This document shows positions 43,963 to 53,654 of a stretch of DNA of 64,000 nt, one piece after another. Position numbers and translations under genes: made by a program. The notes under the pieces were generated by a model. It worked only from the letters and a program-made list of their open reading frames with translations, searched no databases and was not told the DNA's origin. Origin of the DNA: Lachnospiraceae bacterium (GTDB taxonomy: Bacteria; Bacillota; Clostridia; Lachnospirales; Lachnospiraceae); assembly GCA_017618075.1 (NCBI GenBank), contig JAFZUY010000023.1:153613-217612 (forward strand), in the 5' to 3' direction. The number at the start of each line of letters is the position of its first letter. Positions within the stretch are counted from its first letter, which is position 1.

Positions 43963-44751
43963 ATGAGTGAAACAATCTTAGACAAACTCGCAGCGTATGC
44001 GGTCGAGAGAACAGAAGCAGCTAAAAGTCGTGTCAACACGACTGAAATAAAAAAGATGGCTTTCGATATGAAAAAAGGCAGTTTTTCTTTTGAAAAAGCT
44101 CTTAAAAAAGACGACCTGGCTTTTATCCTTGAATGTAAAAAAGCCTCTCCCTCCAAAGGCCTCATCGCTCCGGATTTCCCCTATCTGAAGATAGCAAAGG
44201 AATACGAAGCGGCAGGCGCCGACTGCATATCGGTACTTACCGAGCCTAAATGGTTCTTAGGCAGTAACGAGTACTTAAAAGAAATTGAAAAAGAAGTATC
44301 TATACCGTGCTTAAGAAAAGATTTTACGGTAGACGAATATATGATTTACGAAGCCAAAACCCTCGGCGCATCTGCAGTACTTTTAATCTGCTCCATCCTT
44401 TCCAAAGGACAGATTGAAGAGTATCTCGGAATCTGCGCTGACCTTGGAATTTCGGCAATCGTTGAAACACATGATGAAAAAGAAGTCGAAACCGCAGTTG
44501 ATGCAAAGGCAAGAATAATCGGTGTTAACAACAGAAACTTAAAAGATTTCACGGTTGATTCTTCAAACAGCAGGAGACTACGCGAACTAATCCCTTCAGA
44601 CAGAATCTTCGTATCGGAGAGCGGACTTAAGACTCCCGAAGATGTCGCAAACATAAGAAGAGCAGGAGCGGATGCGGTACTGATAGGAGAGACGGTAATG
44701 AGAGCGGCTGACAAGGCCGAGGCTCTTAAGATTTTAAGGAGTGCTTTATGA
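43963..44751 (+). CDS. trpC: Indole-3-glycerol phosphate synthase
   Basis: 262 residues. The TIM-barrel motifs [50 protein letters not shown] and [12 protein letters not shown] contain the catalytic Lys and Glu residues. It closes the indole ring. The stop overlaps the next start by four bases (ATGA). Confidence 0.97.
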   Translation: MSETILDKLAAYAVERTEAAKSRVNTTEIKKMAFDMKKGSFSFEKALKKDDLAFILECKKASPSKGLIAPDFPYLKIAKEYEAAGADCISVLTEPKWFLGSNEYLKEIEKEVSIPCLRKDFTVDEYMIYEAKTLGASAVLLICSILSKGQIEEYLGICADLGISAIVETHDEKEVETAVDAKARIIGVNNRNLKDFTVDSSNSRRLRELIPSDRIFVSESGLKTPEDVANIRRAGADAVLIGETVMRAADKAEALKILRSAL

Positions 44752-46562
44752 CAAAGATAAAGCTTTGCGGACTCACGCGTCCGGAAGATATCGAATGCGC
44801 CAACAGTTTAAAGCCTGATTTTATCGGATTTGTTTTTTATAAAAAAAGCAGCAGATATGTAAGCTTTGAAAAAGCGGCAGAGCTTAAAAAGCTATTAAGT
44901 CCCGAGATAAAAGCAGTCGGAGTTTTCATTGACGAAGACATTAGAGACGTAGCGTATCTTTTAGGAGAAGGAATCATAGATATCGCGCAGCTTCACGGAA
45001 GCGAGGACGAAGGGTATATATCAAAGTTAAGAAGCCTTACGGGCAAGCCGATTATCAAGGCTTTCAGGATAAAAGGCAGTGAAGATGCCGCATTGGTAAA
45101 CGCCTCGGGCGCCGATTACGTACTGCTTGATTCGGGCGCGGGCGACGGAAAACTTTTGGACAGAAACCTCATAAAAGACATAAAAAGACCTTACTTCCTC
45201 GCAGGAGGCCTTAGTCCCGAAAACGTAAAAGAGGCGATAGATGAAATAAATCCTTTTGCAGTCGATGTAAGTTCGGGAATCGAGACAGAAAAGAAAAAAG
45301 ATCCCGACAAGATGATAAAGTTTGTAAAAACTGTAAGAGAAGAGTTTAAGAAAGGAAACACGATGAACAATAACGATTCAAATCCCGCAAGATTCGGTAT
45401 TCACGGCGGACAGTATATTCCCGAGACCCTTATGAATGCGGTTATCGAACTTGAAAAAGCATACAATCATTACAAAAACGATCCCGAGTTTAACAGGGAA
45501 CTGACCGAGCTTTTAAATGAGTACGCAGGCAGACCTTCAAGATTATACTATGCAGAGAAGATGACGAAGGATTTGGGCGGCGCAAAGATTTATCTTAAAA
45601 GAGAAGATTTAAACCATACGGGCGCTCATAAAATAAACAACGTTCTCGGTCAGGCTCTTCTTGCAAAGAAAATGGGCAAGACCAGACTTATCGCAGAGAC
45701 CGGCGCAGGCCAGCACGGTGTTGCAACCGCTACGGCAGCAGCACTTATGGGCATGGAATGTGTGGTATTTATGGGCGAGGAAGACACCAAGAGGCAAGCC
45801 TTAAACGTATACAGAATGAGACTTCTTGGAGCAGAGGTAATTCCCGTAACCACAGGTACAGCCACACTCAAGGATGCGGTTTCGGAGGCCATGAGAGAGT
45901 GGACCAAGAGAATCGATGATACGCATTACTGCCTCGGTTCCGTAATGGGCCCTCATCCCTTCCCCACAATCGTTCGTGATTTCCAGGCAGTTATATCCAA
46001 GGAAATAAAAGAGCAGATGCTCGAAAAAGAAGGACGCCTTCCCGATGCAGTTTTAGCATGTGTCGGCGGCGGCTCGAATGCAATCGGAACCTTTTATAAT
46101 TTTATAAATGATAAAGAAGTAAGACTTATCGGCTGTGAGGCAGCAGGCCGTGGAGTGGATACATACGAGACCGCAGCTACAATCGCAACAGGCAAGCTTG
46201 GAATTTTCCACGGTATGAAATCATATTTCTGCCAGGACGAATACGGTCAGATTGCTCCGGTTTATTCAATCTCCGCAGGTCTTGATTATCCCGGCATCGG
46301 ACCGGAGCACGCATATCTTCACGATATCGGAAGAGCGGAATATGTTCCCGTTACAGATGAAGAAGCCGTTCAGGCATTTGAATATCTTGCAAAGACCGAG
46401 GGCATTATTCCCGCAATCGAATCCGCGCATGCAATTTCCTACGCTATGAAAATTGCACCGACCATGAGCAATGATCAGATAATAGTCATCACAGTTTCCG
46501 GTAGAGGCGACAAGGACTGCGCGGCAATTGCCCGTTACAGAGGGGAGGATATCAATGAGTAA
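44748..46562 (+). CDS. trpFB: TrpF-TrpB fusion: phosphoribosylanthranilate isomerase and tryptophan synthase beta
   Basis: 604 residues in one frame. TrpF (1-205) has Cys7 ([10 protein letters not shown]) and Asp128 ([10 protein letters not shown]). TrpB follows with no added linker, beginning at Met206 ([18 protein letters not shown]), and has the PLP Lys295 (HTGAHKINN) and the phosphate loop GGGSNAIG. Isomerase and synthase are thus joined although they catalyse non-consecutive steps. AAAGGAAA seven bases before codon 206 could also allow a separate TrpB to be started internally, so both products may exist. The stop overlaps trpA by eight bases. Confidence 0.93.
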   Translation: MTKIKLCGLTRPEDIECANSLKPDFIGFVFYKKSSRYVSFEKAAELKKLLSPEIKAVGVFIDEDIRDVAYLLGEGIIDIAQLHGSEDEGYISKLRSLTGKPIIKAFRIKGSEDAALVNASGADYVLLDSGAGDGKLLDRNLIKDIKRPYFLAGGLSPENVKEAIDEINPFAVDVSSGIETEKKKDPDKMIKFVKTVREEFKKGNTMNNNDSNPARFGIHGGQYIPETLMNAVIELEKAYNHYKNDPEFNRELTELLNEYAGRPSRLYYAEKMTKDLGGAKIYLKREDLNHTGAHKINNVLGQALLAKKMGKTRLIAETGAGQHGVATATAAALMGMECVVFMGEEDTKRQALNVYRMRLLGAEVIPVTTGTATLKDAVSEAMREWTKRIDDTHYCLGSVMGPHPFPTIVRDFQAVISKEIKEQMLEKEGRLPDAVLACVGGGSNAIGTFYNFINDKEVRLIGCEAAGRGVDTYETAATIATGKLGIFHGMKSYFCQDEYGQIAPVYSISAGLDYPGIGPEHAYLHDIGRAEYVPVTDEEAVQAFEYLAKTEGIIPAIESAHAISYAMKIAPTMSNDQIIVITVSGRGDKDCAAIARYRGEDINE

Positions 46563-47325
46563 CATTTATAAAGCATTCGAAAATAAAAAAGCATTTATTC
46601 CTTTTATCACATGCGGCGATCCCGACCTTGAGACCACAGGAAAAATCGTAAAAGAAGCCGTAAAAAACGGCGCTTCCCTCGTGGAACTCGGCATTCCTTT
46701 TTCGGATCCTACCGCAGAAGGCCCCGTTATCCAGGGCGCAAACCTTCGCGCATTAAACGGCGGCGTTACGACGGATAAGATATTTGATTTCGTAAAAGAA
46801 TTAAGAAAAGACGTTACGATTCCCATGGTATTTATGACCTATGCGAATGTGGTATTTTCTTACGGTTCAGAGAAATTCATTAAGACATGTTCCGAAATCG
46901 GTATCGACGGAATCATTTTACCCGACCTTCCATTTGAGGAAAAGGAAGAGTTCTTACCCGACTGCCACAAATACGGAGTAGATTTAATTTCTCTTATAGC
47001 TCCCACATCCAAGGACAGGGTTGCGATGATAGCAAAAGAGGCGGAAGGCTTTATCTATCTCGTTTCAAGTCTTGGTGTTACAGGTACAAGAACCGAAATC
47101 AATACGGACCTTGATTCAATCGTAAAAATCATCCGCGAGAATACAAACATTCCCTGCGCCATCGGATTCGGTATTTCCACACCCGAGCAGGCAAAGAAAA
47201 TGGCATCAATTTCAGACGGCGCAATCGTAGGTTCCGCCATCATAAAAATCATGGCAGAGTATGGAAAAGAATCTCCCGCACATGTAGGAGAATACGTTAA
47301 GTCTATGACCGATGCGTTAAAATAA
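46555..47325 (+). CDS. trpA: Tryptophan synthase alpha chain
   Basis: 256 residues from the ATG at 46555 (GGGGAGG upstream). Catalytic Glu ([20 protein letters not shown]) and Asp ([11 protein letters not shown]) are present, with the substrate loop SSLGVTGTR. It releases indole from indole-3-glycerol phosphate and feeds it to TrpB. The start overlaps the trpFB stop, so the two are made together. Last gene of the operon. Confidence 0.97.
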   Translation: MSNIYKAFENKKAFIPFITCGDPDLETTGKIVKEAVKNGASLVELGIPFSDPTAEGPVIQGANLRALNGGVTTDKIFDFVKELRKDVTIPMVFMTYANVVFSYGSEKFIKTCSEIGIDGIILPDLPFEEKEEFLPDCHKYGVDLISLIAPTSKDRVAMIAKEAEGFIYLVSSLGVTGTRTEINTDLDSIVKIIRENTNIPCAIGFGISTPEQAKKMASISDGAIVGSAIIKIMAEYGKESPAHVGEYVKSMTDALK

Positions 47326-47342
47326 TATTAAAGGAACAATAA

Positions 47343-47382
47343 AAAAGACCTGAAGATTGATGTTTCTTCAGGTCTTTTTCTT
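47343..47382. terminator. Bidirectional terminator between trpA and the GH115 gene
   Basis: AAAAGACCTGAAGA and TCTTCAGGTCTTTT form a perfect stem with a T run on both strands, suiting the convergent genes. Confidence 0.93.
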
Positions 47383-47389
47383 ATTATGA

Positions 47390-50305
47390 TTAGAATCTAA
47401 AAGTTTCTTTCGGCCCAAGATATGAGCGTGCGGGGAAATTGTCTTCTTCGAAGATAAGGATCTTTTGAAGAACAAAGTTAGGGCTTAGCGCGAAGATGTT
47501 GATTTCGTTTATGCCTTCATTCAGTTTAAGAACCGCGCCTGTTTCTCTTGTATTATCAAGCACACCCTTGGACCAGTAGGGATTTCCGTCGCCTACCGCG
47601 AAGAGAGGATTAATCATATTAACCTTCTTCATCGCACCTTCGTTTGCGCTTATACCATAAAAGATTTCATTATCCCTCGAATAAGGATTGCTCGGATTTA
47701 CGGATAATTCAACTCTGTAATCTCCCTTGTGAGGAACGCGGATTTTATATGTGAGCTTCGGAGCATCTTTCCCCCTAAAAATCACATCCTGCGGATATGC
47801 TTTTACGGCATCAAAACCGCGGGAGTAGTCTTTTATGATTTCAAATGCGCCTTTCGCGGAATCGGTCTTTGCCGTAAAGTCCTTTGCTTCGATTGAAATA
47901 TAATCTAAGGCATCGATTGTTCCGGGCCAGTTTCTCTGATGGAGAGGAGCATTGATGACTTTCTCGTTCATATCGACTGACTTTCCGCACCAGTAGAATG
48001 TGCCGTCGGCTTTCTTTGAAGCGCTGATGTCAGCCATTGTGTTTACGGGAAGCTTTATAACCACATTTCCGTCACTGCAGTGGATGCAGATTTCTGGAAC
48101 GGTCTTTGTTTTACGATATTTCTTTCTGTCGAGTGTAACTTTCAAGGTTTTTAGAGTAAAAGGTTTTACGATTCCCTTTTCTTCCGAAACGCTCATAAAA
48201 GAATTCGGATTTTCAACCGTAAAGTTTGCCTTTACCTTTCCTGCCGTACTTAACAAAAGCTCGGCTTCGTCCTTTGACGGATCAAGGAAAGCATCGCTTA
48301 CAAGCACATGTCCGGTCCAGAATTTTCCTTCAGAAGAAGCATCGATACCCTTGACGGAAACGATGAGTCTTTCTTTGTTGGCGGGTTCAAAAGTATGGAT
48401 AACGGGGTATTTGCAGCCTTCCTCGCACCATGCGTTAAAGCCGATGTGCTCGGAGAGTCCCATACCGTACCATTTACCGCCTTCGATTGTATGAAGTTCG
48501 TCGACGATTTTTCTGTCGTACTCTATGCATTCGTTTATCTTTTCACCGAGGGTTATTGCATATGTGCTTCCGAAGCGCGCAAAGTCGTGATTTAAAGTTG
48601 TAAGAAGCCACATCTTCTGGACATTCAGATTGGCGGTTAAAGGAAGCCAGACAAGCTCATAAAAGGCAAATCTTGTATTTCCGTTTAACTTGTCCAAAAG
48701 CTTTTTCGCATCAGCCATCAGTTTCTCGCAGTTAGCCAAAGCATCGAAAGCTTCGTTATATGCAAAAGGAGCATAAAGCGTATCATTCATTGCTTCGGTT
48801 CTTCGAGCAGAGGTGATTCTTGTATAGCCTTCGAGAAGCTCAACACACTTTTTTAGTTCTGCGGGAGAAAGTTTTCCTTCGAAGTTTCTCTTCACACAAA
48901 GCTTTGTATATTCATGGGCACTGTTAAAGTTTGATGTGCCCCATTTGTCAAAGTCATAAGCGAGTTCAAGGAAGTATCCGAGCGGATATTCGTTTGAGAA
49001 AATATCGCCCACGTTTACTATCCACAAATCCCTGATACCAAAGTCATACGCGGTCGTCATCTGCTCCCAGACCTTTGAAAGATGAGAGGTATTAAACCAC
49101 TCAAAGGATACGGGTAGTCCGTGATAATCGAAATGATAATACATTCCGTAGCCACCCTTGTGTGAGCGCATTTTCGGAGTGGGAACTGTTCTTAAGTTTC
49201 CAAAATTATCATCGCAGAGCATGAGCGTTACGCCCTCAAGTTCGGGATCTCCCATCAGGCCTTCGGTCTTTTCGTCACCGTAGAAGTACGGCTCAACCTC
49301 TTTGTATAGTGCGAGCATTCTGGGTACTTCATCAAGGTTAGGATTAACATTTTCTCTGATAAGTCTGTTCTGGGTTTTTAATACTTTTCGTAAAAGATCT
49401 ATATTGTCTTTCAGGGTTGCTTCTTTGCCCATGATGGCGGTGTCTGCTTCGCCTCGCATACCGACGGTAATGACGTTTTCGAACTTACCGCTTCGCTTAA
49501 GGCCGTCTTCCCAAAATCTGGTGATTCCTTTTTCGTTGGTTAGGAAGTTCCATGCGTCGCCGTAGATGGAGCCTTTGCCACGTAAGTATTTGTATTCTTC
49601 GCCCTGTCTTAAGCAGGGTTCGTGATGGCTCGCACCCATTACAACGCCGAGTTCGTCTGCGAGGATGGCGTTTTCGAGACCGGGTCCGTCGTTCGGGAAA
49701 ATAGCGGACCACATTGCGGGCCACATATAATTGCCTTTGAGTCTAAGAAGCAGTTCGAATACATGCTCGTAAACCTTTGCGTTAAATCCGCCGAATCTTT
49801 TGTTGCAAAAATTTCCGAAAGCGGGCCATTCATCATTGATGAAGAAACCACGGAATCTTACGGAAGGCTCTTTGGATACGAAACGGTAGTTGCCGGGTAA
49901 TTTAAAACTGCTCTTTTTAACGGGCTTAATATCGAGCCAGTCGATAAAAGGAGATACGCCAAGCATCTCTGAGAGTTTGAAAAGACCGTAGATTGTGCCT
50001 CTTTTATCGCTTCCGACGATTATTAAAGCATCGTTTTTAACTACGATTTTATATACTTCGCGTTTGCCTGCGATGTCGGATAAGTTTACGCCTAAATCTT
50101 TTATGAGCGCATCGTCAACCGTTCCGGCATAAATCGGATTTTTAACAGTTTTGTTTTCAAGAACTGCAGGCTCGGTTCCAAAAACGGCTTTTAAATCAAG
50201 CGCAACTTTCGCTGCGATTTTTTTAATTCCGTTTAATGTATTCGAATCAAGAATTATGGCATTTTCACCTTTTTTTATCTTGTTTGAAGAAATGATAAAA
50301 TCCAT
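47390..50305 (-). CDS. Glycoside hydrolase family 115 (xylan alpha-1,2-glucuronidase)
   Basis: 971 residues from the ATG at 50305; an upstream TTG at 50347 is less likely. VGSDKRGTIYGLFKLSEMLG (N-terminal domain), RFRGFFINDEWPAFGNF, LKGNYMWPAMWSAIF, GVVMGASHHEPC, TVGMRGEADTAI and YHFDYHGLPVSFEW are GH115 hallmarks. It removes glucuronic or 4-O-methylglucuronic acid from xylan. There is no signal peptide, so it works inside the cell on imported oligosaccharides, together with the GH43 enzyme at 5.3 kb. It is the only minus-strand gene in this half of the window and is divergent from a two-component system. Confidence 0.92.
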   Translation of the reverse strand: MDFIISSNKIKKGENAIILDSNTLNGIKKIAAKVALDLKAVFGTEPAVLENKTVKNPIYAGTVDDALIKDLGVNLSDIAGKREVYKIVVKNDALIIVGSDKRGTIYGLFKLSEMLGVSPFIDWLDIKPVKKSSFKLPGNYRFVSKEPSVRFRGFFINDEWPAFGNFCNKRFGGFNAKVYEHVFELLLRLKGNYMWPAMWSAIFPNDGPGLENAILADELGVVMGASHHEPCLRQGEEYKYLRGKGSIYGDAWNFLTNEKGITRFWEDGLKRSGKFENVITVGMRGEADTAIMGKEATLKDNIDLLRKVLKTQNRLIRENVNPNLDEVPRMLALYKEVEPYFYGDEKTEGLMGDPELEGVTLMLCDDNFGNLRTVPTPKMRSHKGGYGMYYHFDYHGLPVSFEWFNTSHLSKVWEQMTTAYDFGIRDLWIVNVGDIFSNEYPLGYFLELAYDFDKWGTSNFNSAHEYTKLCVKRNFEGKLSPAELKKCVELLEGYTRITSARRTEAMNDTLYAPFAYNEAFDALANCEKLMADAKKLLDKLNGNTRFAFYELVWLPLTANLNVQKMWLLTTLNHDFARFGSTYAITLGEKINECIEYDRKIVDELHTIEGGKWYGMGLSEHIGFNAWCEEGCKYPVIHTFEPANKERLIVSVKGIDASSEGKFWTGHVLVSDAFLDPSKDEAELLLSTAGKVKANFTVENPNSFMSVSEEKGIVKPFTLKTLKVTLDRKKYRKTKTVPEICIHCSDGNVVIKLPVNTMADISASKKADGTFYWCGKSVDMNEKVINAPLHQRNWPGTIDALDYISIEAKDFTAKTDSAKGAFEIIKDYSRGFDAVKAYPQDVIFRGKDAPKLTYKIRVPHKGDYRVELSVNPSNPYSRDNEIFYGISANEGAMKKVNMINPLFAVGDGNPYWSKGVLDNTRETGAVLKLNEGINEINIFALSPNFVLQKILIFEEDNFPARSYLGPKETFRF

Positions 50306-50346
50306 AAGCAACCCGTCCTTTTTAAGATGTAAATGTATCTTTCTCA

Positions 50347-50375
50347 ATTATATCTTTTATAATAAAACAAAGCAA
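50347..50375 (-). promoter_or_regulatory. GH115 promoter (minus strand)
   Basis: On the minus strand, TTGCTT (50375-50370) and TATAAT (50352-50347) are spaced by 17, about 40 bases before the ATG. Confidence 0.6.
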
Positions 50376-50485
50376 TAGTATTCTAGTATACATATTGATT
50401 TTATAAGGCTTAAGGGTGTAATAAATGCCGTGTTTTTGGTATTATATTAAAGAGAGCGGATATTTAAAAAACAGAGGACTTTATT

Positions 50486-51196
50486 ATGAAAGTATTTTTG
50501 CTTGAAGATGATGATGCAATAGGAATGGGTCTTAAGTATTCTCTTGAAAAAGAAGGATATGAAGTCACTCATGTTAAAACGGCCAAAGAGGCAAAAGAGA
50601 GTTTTAAAACAAACGAATATGATATCAGCATCCTCGATATCAATCTTCCCGACGGAAGCGGATACGATATTTGCAAATTCCTAAAAGAATCGGAAGACAT
50701 TCCGGTTATTTTCCTTACGGCTGCCGATGCGGAAGTAAATGTTGTCATGGGCCTGGAACTCGGCGCCGATGATTATATCTGCAAGCCCTTTAGGGTAAAC
50801 GAACTGATGGCGCGAATCAAAAGTGTATTAAGACGTGTGGGAAAGGGCGATAAAAAGGATAATAACGAGGCTTCAAATATAGAGAAGCTCGGAAATCTTA
50901 ATATCTATACTAACGAAGCAAAGGTTACGATTGTTGATGAAACTTCAGGCAGGGAAGAAAGCATCGAACTTACCGCGCTTGAATATCGTTTATTACTTAC
51001 CTTTTGCAACAACAGAGGAGTGGTTCTTACAAGAAACCAGCTTTTATCCGACATGTGGGATATTAGCGGTGATTTTGTAAACGACAATACTCTTACCGTA
51101 TATATCAAAAGACTTCGCGACAAGATTGAAAAGGACCCTTCGGATCCGAAGATTATTAAGACCGTTCGCGGTATGGGATATATCGTTGATAAGTAG
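50486..51196 (+). CDS. OmpR-family response regulator
   Basis: 236 residues. The receiver has LLEDDDAIGMGLKYSLEKEG, phosphorylated Asp51 (SILDINLPDGSGYDIC) and the KPFRVNELMARIK end. The winged helix includes ELTALEYRLLL and VKTVRGMGYI-like ending. It closely resembles the regulator at 18864 (EDD, GLKYSL-EGYEV, same Asp position), so the two are paralogues. Its kinase follows after nine bases. No transporter is adjacent. Confidence 0.92.
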   Translation: MKVFLLEDDDAIGMGLKYSLEKEGYEVTHVKTAKEAKESFKTNEYDISILDINLPDGSGYDICKFLKESEDIPVIFLTAADAEVNVVMGLELGADDYICKPFRVNELMARIKSVLRRVGKGDKKDNNEASNIEKLGNLNIYTNEAKVTIVDETSGREESIELTALEYRLLLTFCNNRGVVLTRNQLLSDMWDISGDFVNDNTLTVYIKRLRDKIEKDPSDPKIIKTVRGMGYIVDK

Positions 51197-51205
51197 AAAA
51201 GGCAG

Positions 51206-52207
51206 ATGCAAATGAAGAACAAAGATTTTCGAAATATGATAATAATCGGCGCGGCCTTCACACTGCTTGTTACGGTTTTAAGTGCGATTTTTTTAGGATG
51301 GATACCCGCAGTGGCAGTGCTTGCAACGGGCCTTGTTTTGCTGGCAGTTTTTTTCTTTTATACGAGAAAAAGATATAAAAAAATCGAGCAGTTAAACGAC
51401 TATCTTGTCAGAGTCCTGGCAGATAACGAAGATGATGAAATCTTAGATCAGGAAGAGGGCGAGCTGTCGATTTTAAAGACAAATATTTATAAGACAACCT
51501 CGACTTTAAAGTTTCAAAAGGAACTTCTGACGGACGATAAAAAGAATCTCGCGGCCGCAATTGCGGATATCAGCCACCAGCTAAAAACACCGCTCACATC
51601 AATGATGGTGATGAACGATCTTTTGGTGGATGAGCAGGATGAAAACAAAAGATGTGAGTTTCTTCAGACACAGTCCTCGCAGCTTAACAGAATGAACTGG
51701 CTCATCCAGACACTGCTAAAATTATCGAAACTTGACGCCGGAACCATAGTACTAAAAAAAGAAGATGTATCTTCCACGGAGCTGATTGAAGAGGCGGTAA
51801 AACCTTTCGGCATTCAGTTTGATTTAAGAAACATCAAATTTAAATCCGACATTTCTGACCTTAATATTCGCTGCGATAAAAACTGGACCGTGGAAGCCAT
51901 CCAGAATATCATCAAAAACTGCATTGAGCATATGGATGACGGCGGAGAGTTGTCTGTCGAAATGGTCGATACAAATATTTATACTCAGCTCACCATAAAA
52001 GACACAGGCTGCGGTATTGCAAAAGAAGACATCCCTCATATCTTCGAGCGTTTTTACAAAGGAAAGAATGCAGGTAAAGACAGCGTCGGCATCGGCCTTG
52101 CTCTTTCAAAGTCCATCATCGAAGGAGAGCAGGGTGAGATTACGGTTGAAAGCACGGAAGGTGTAGGAACGAAATTTATTATAAAATTTTACAAAACACT
52201 GATTTGA
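51206..52207 (+). CDS. Histidine kinase, intramembrane-sensing type
   Basis: 333 residues. Two close membrane helices (about 10-30 and 34-52), no extracellular domain, an H-box ADISHQLKTPLTSM with His124, and ATPase motifs NIIKNCIEHM, DTGCGIAKED and SVGIGLALSKSI. It pairs with the regulator just upstream. Like the BceS family it would need a membrane partner to sense; none is encoded next to it. The start could be 51206 or 51212. Confidence 0.9.
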   Translation: MQMKNKDFRNMIIIGAAFTLLVTVLSAIFLGWIPAVAVLATGLVLLAVFFFYTRKRYKKIEQLNDYLVRVLADNEDDEILDQEEGELSILKTNIYKTTSTLKFQKELLTDDKKNLAAAIADISHQLKTPLTSMMVMNDLLVDEQDENKRCEFLQTQSSQLNRMNWLIQTLLKLSKLDAGTIVLKKEDVSSTELIEEAVKPFGIQFDLRNIKFKSDISDLNIRCDKNWTVEAIQNIIKNCIEHMDDGGELSVEMVDTNIYTQLTIKDTGCGIAKEDIPHIFERFYKGKNAGKDSVGIGLALSKSIIEGEQGEITVESTEGVGTKFIIKFYKTLI

Positions 52208-52232
52208 CGAAAGCACTCAAATCGAATATCAT
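52204..52232 (+). promoter_or_regulatory. Promoter of the leader-controlled kinase-GNAT gene
   Basis: TTGACG (52204-52209), which overlaps the kinase stop codon, and TATCAT (52227-52232) are spaced by 17. This would start transcription near 52239. Confidence 0.65.
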
Positions 52233-52238
52233 TCTTTT

Positions 52239-52371
52239 AGCAGATAACTGCAAACTATGGAGGAAAGAAAAATGGTAATGTTTTTAAGATTAAGAAATAT
52301 CTAATGGCATGAGACTTATAAAATAGTTTCATGCTTCGATTTATGACGCGCAAACTATTTATATAAGGAGA
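52239..52371 (+). ncRNA. Attenuator leader of the kinase-GNAT gene
   Basis: It contains a 10-codon leader ORF and overlapping complementary segments. GCATGAGAC (52307-52315) pairs with GTTTCATGC (52326-52334). AAATAGTTT (52321-52329) pairs exactly with AAACTATTT (52352-52360), just before the downstream RBS. An upstream AAACTAT (52252-52258) can compete for the same segment, and GCAAACTAT is a direct repeat (52250 and 52350). A ribosome on the leader would switch between folds. This resembles translational attenuation of erm/cat genes. Confidence 0.6.
52272..52304 (+). CDS. Leader peptide MVMFLRLRNI
   Basis: Ten residues ending in TAA, with a strong RBS (TGGAGGAAAG) before the ATG. The stop lies just before the GCATGAGAC arm, so ribosome position directly decides which downstream pairing forms. 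The last residues LRLRNI are plausible stalling sequence. It has no other expected function. Confidence 0.6.
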   Translation: MVMFLRLRNI

Positions 52372-52377
52372 ATCGAT

Positions 52378-53478
52378 ATGATATTTCAAGACAATATAAT
52401 TAAAGAATATTTACGTAACGTTTATTTTATTTCAGGTACGCCCTGTGGTGGCAAGACCACGATAACAAAAGCACTCGGAGAAATATACAATATTCCGGTG
52501 TACGTTATCGACGATCAGATTCCTTACCACATCCGCTTATCCGATAAGGAACATCAGCCCGAGATGAACAGAGACTTTAAGGATGCTGACGAATTCTTCG
52601 GAAGAACTGTGGAGGAATACAAAAACTGGCTTATCGGTAACAGCAGAGAGCAGCTCGATTTTATACTGCTTGATCTGATAAAGATGTCGCAGGATAAAAT
52701 GGTTTTATGCGACATTCATATCGTGGCTGAGGAAGCGTTTAAGTTTACGGATCCGTCACACATTGCATTTTTAATAAGAGAGCCTAACGACCTCGTAGAC
52801 GAATACTGCAACAGACCGGATCATCAGCCGTTCAGTGATTTTATCCATTCGGCAACTGATTACGAAAAAGCCAAGGCAACCTGCAATGAAACATTATATT
52901 CGCTTAACATCGAACGCTACAATTTTATCAAAAACAGCGAGTATTTCTGGCTGGAGAGAGATAACAACAGAAGCGTCGATGAAACCGCCAATCTTGTGGC
53001 AAAGCATTTCGGATGGAATAATCAGGCGGAAGTTACGATAGAAAAAGTCGATAAAGGCACTCCTCTTGCCAACGAACTTTTATCATTTATCGAAAATTGT
53101 TCATATGAAGCAAAGGATCATATTGCGGGACTTGTAAGAAACTGGGAGTTTACCGACTGGGAAACGATGTTTGCAGCCAAAGCGGACGGAAAAGTAATCG
53201 GAATGGCCTCGGCATTAAAAGAAGATTATTATCCCATGCCCGAGTTATTCCCGTGGGTATCCTGCATCTTTGTAGACGAAGACTATCGCGGACAGCGAAT
53301 TAGCGGAAAGCTAATCGATTACGCCAATGAATATTTAAAAAAGCAGGGATTTGAGAAAAGTTATATTCCGACCTGCCCCGGAAATGTCGGTCTTTACGAG
53401 CATTTCGGATATTCATTCATAAAAGAAATCACGAACTACGGCGGCGATAACGATTTATTATACGTAAAAGATATTTAA
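52378..53478 (+). CDS. P-loop kinase fused to a GNAT acetyltransferase
   Basis: 366 residues. The N-terminal half has a nucleotide-binding P-loop, FISGTPCGGKTTITKAL (residues 18-34), an Asp-rich CDIHIV strand near 111-116 and an AFLIREPND segment near 130-138, as in small-molecule kinases. The C-terminal half (about 215-366) is a GNAT with the acetyl-CoA loop DEDYRGQRISGKL and the end NVGLYEHFGYSF. The two catalytic halves in one protein, together with the attenuator leader, suggest a two-step modification enzyme for an antibiotic or nucleoside. That is inference. Confidence 0.75.
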   Translation: MIFQDNIIKEYLRNVYFISGTPCGGKTTITKALGEIYNIPVYVIDDQIPYHIRLSDKEHQPEMNRDFKDADEFFGRTVEEYKNWLIGNSREQLDFILLDLIKMSQDKMVLCDIHIVAEEAFKFTDPSHIAFLIREPNDLVDEYCNRPDHQPFSDFIHSATDYEKAKATCNETLYSLNIERYNFIKNSEYFWLERDNNRSVDETANLVAKHFGWNNQAEVTIEKVDKGTPLANELLSFIENCSYEAKDHIAGLVRNWEFTDWETMFAAKADGKVIGMASALKEDYYPMPELFPWVSCIFVDEDYRGQRISGKLIDYANEYLKKQGFEKSYIPTCPGNVGLYEHFGYSFIKEITNYGGDNDLLYVKDI

Positions 53479-53493
53479 TATAACATAAAAATG

Positions 53494-53527
53494 AAAATCG
53501 AGGGTGTGTATGCACCTTCGATTTTTT
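53494..53527 (+). terminator. Intrinsic terminator after the kinase-GNAT gene
   Basis: AAAATCGAGGGTG and CACCTTCGATTTT pair with one G-T mismatch, followed by TT. Confidence 0.88.
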
Positions 53528-53654
53528 ACATGAGAAGACCGACAAATAATTTTATTCTGCTGCCGAATAAACTCACTCTGCGAGAGAGAGGGCATCTACT
53601 CGATTTGTAGTTTTTATGATAGAATAATCTAAGATTTTTTAACGAAGGTGTTTT

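Noticed and set aside
43471-44714. Minus-strand open frames in the trp operon
   Set aside because: They mirror conserved trp genes and arise from codon bias.
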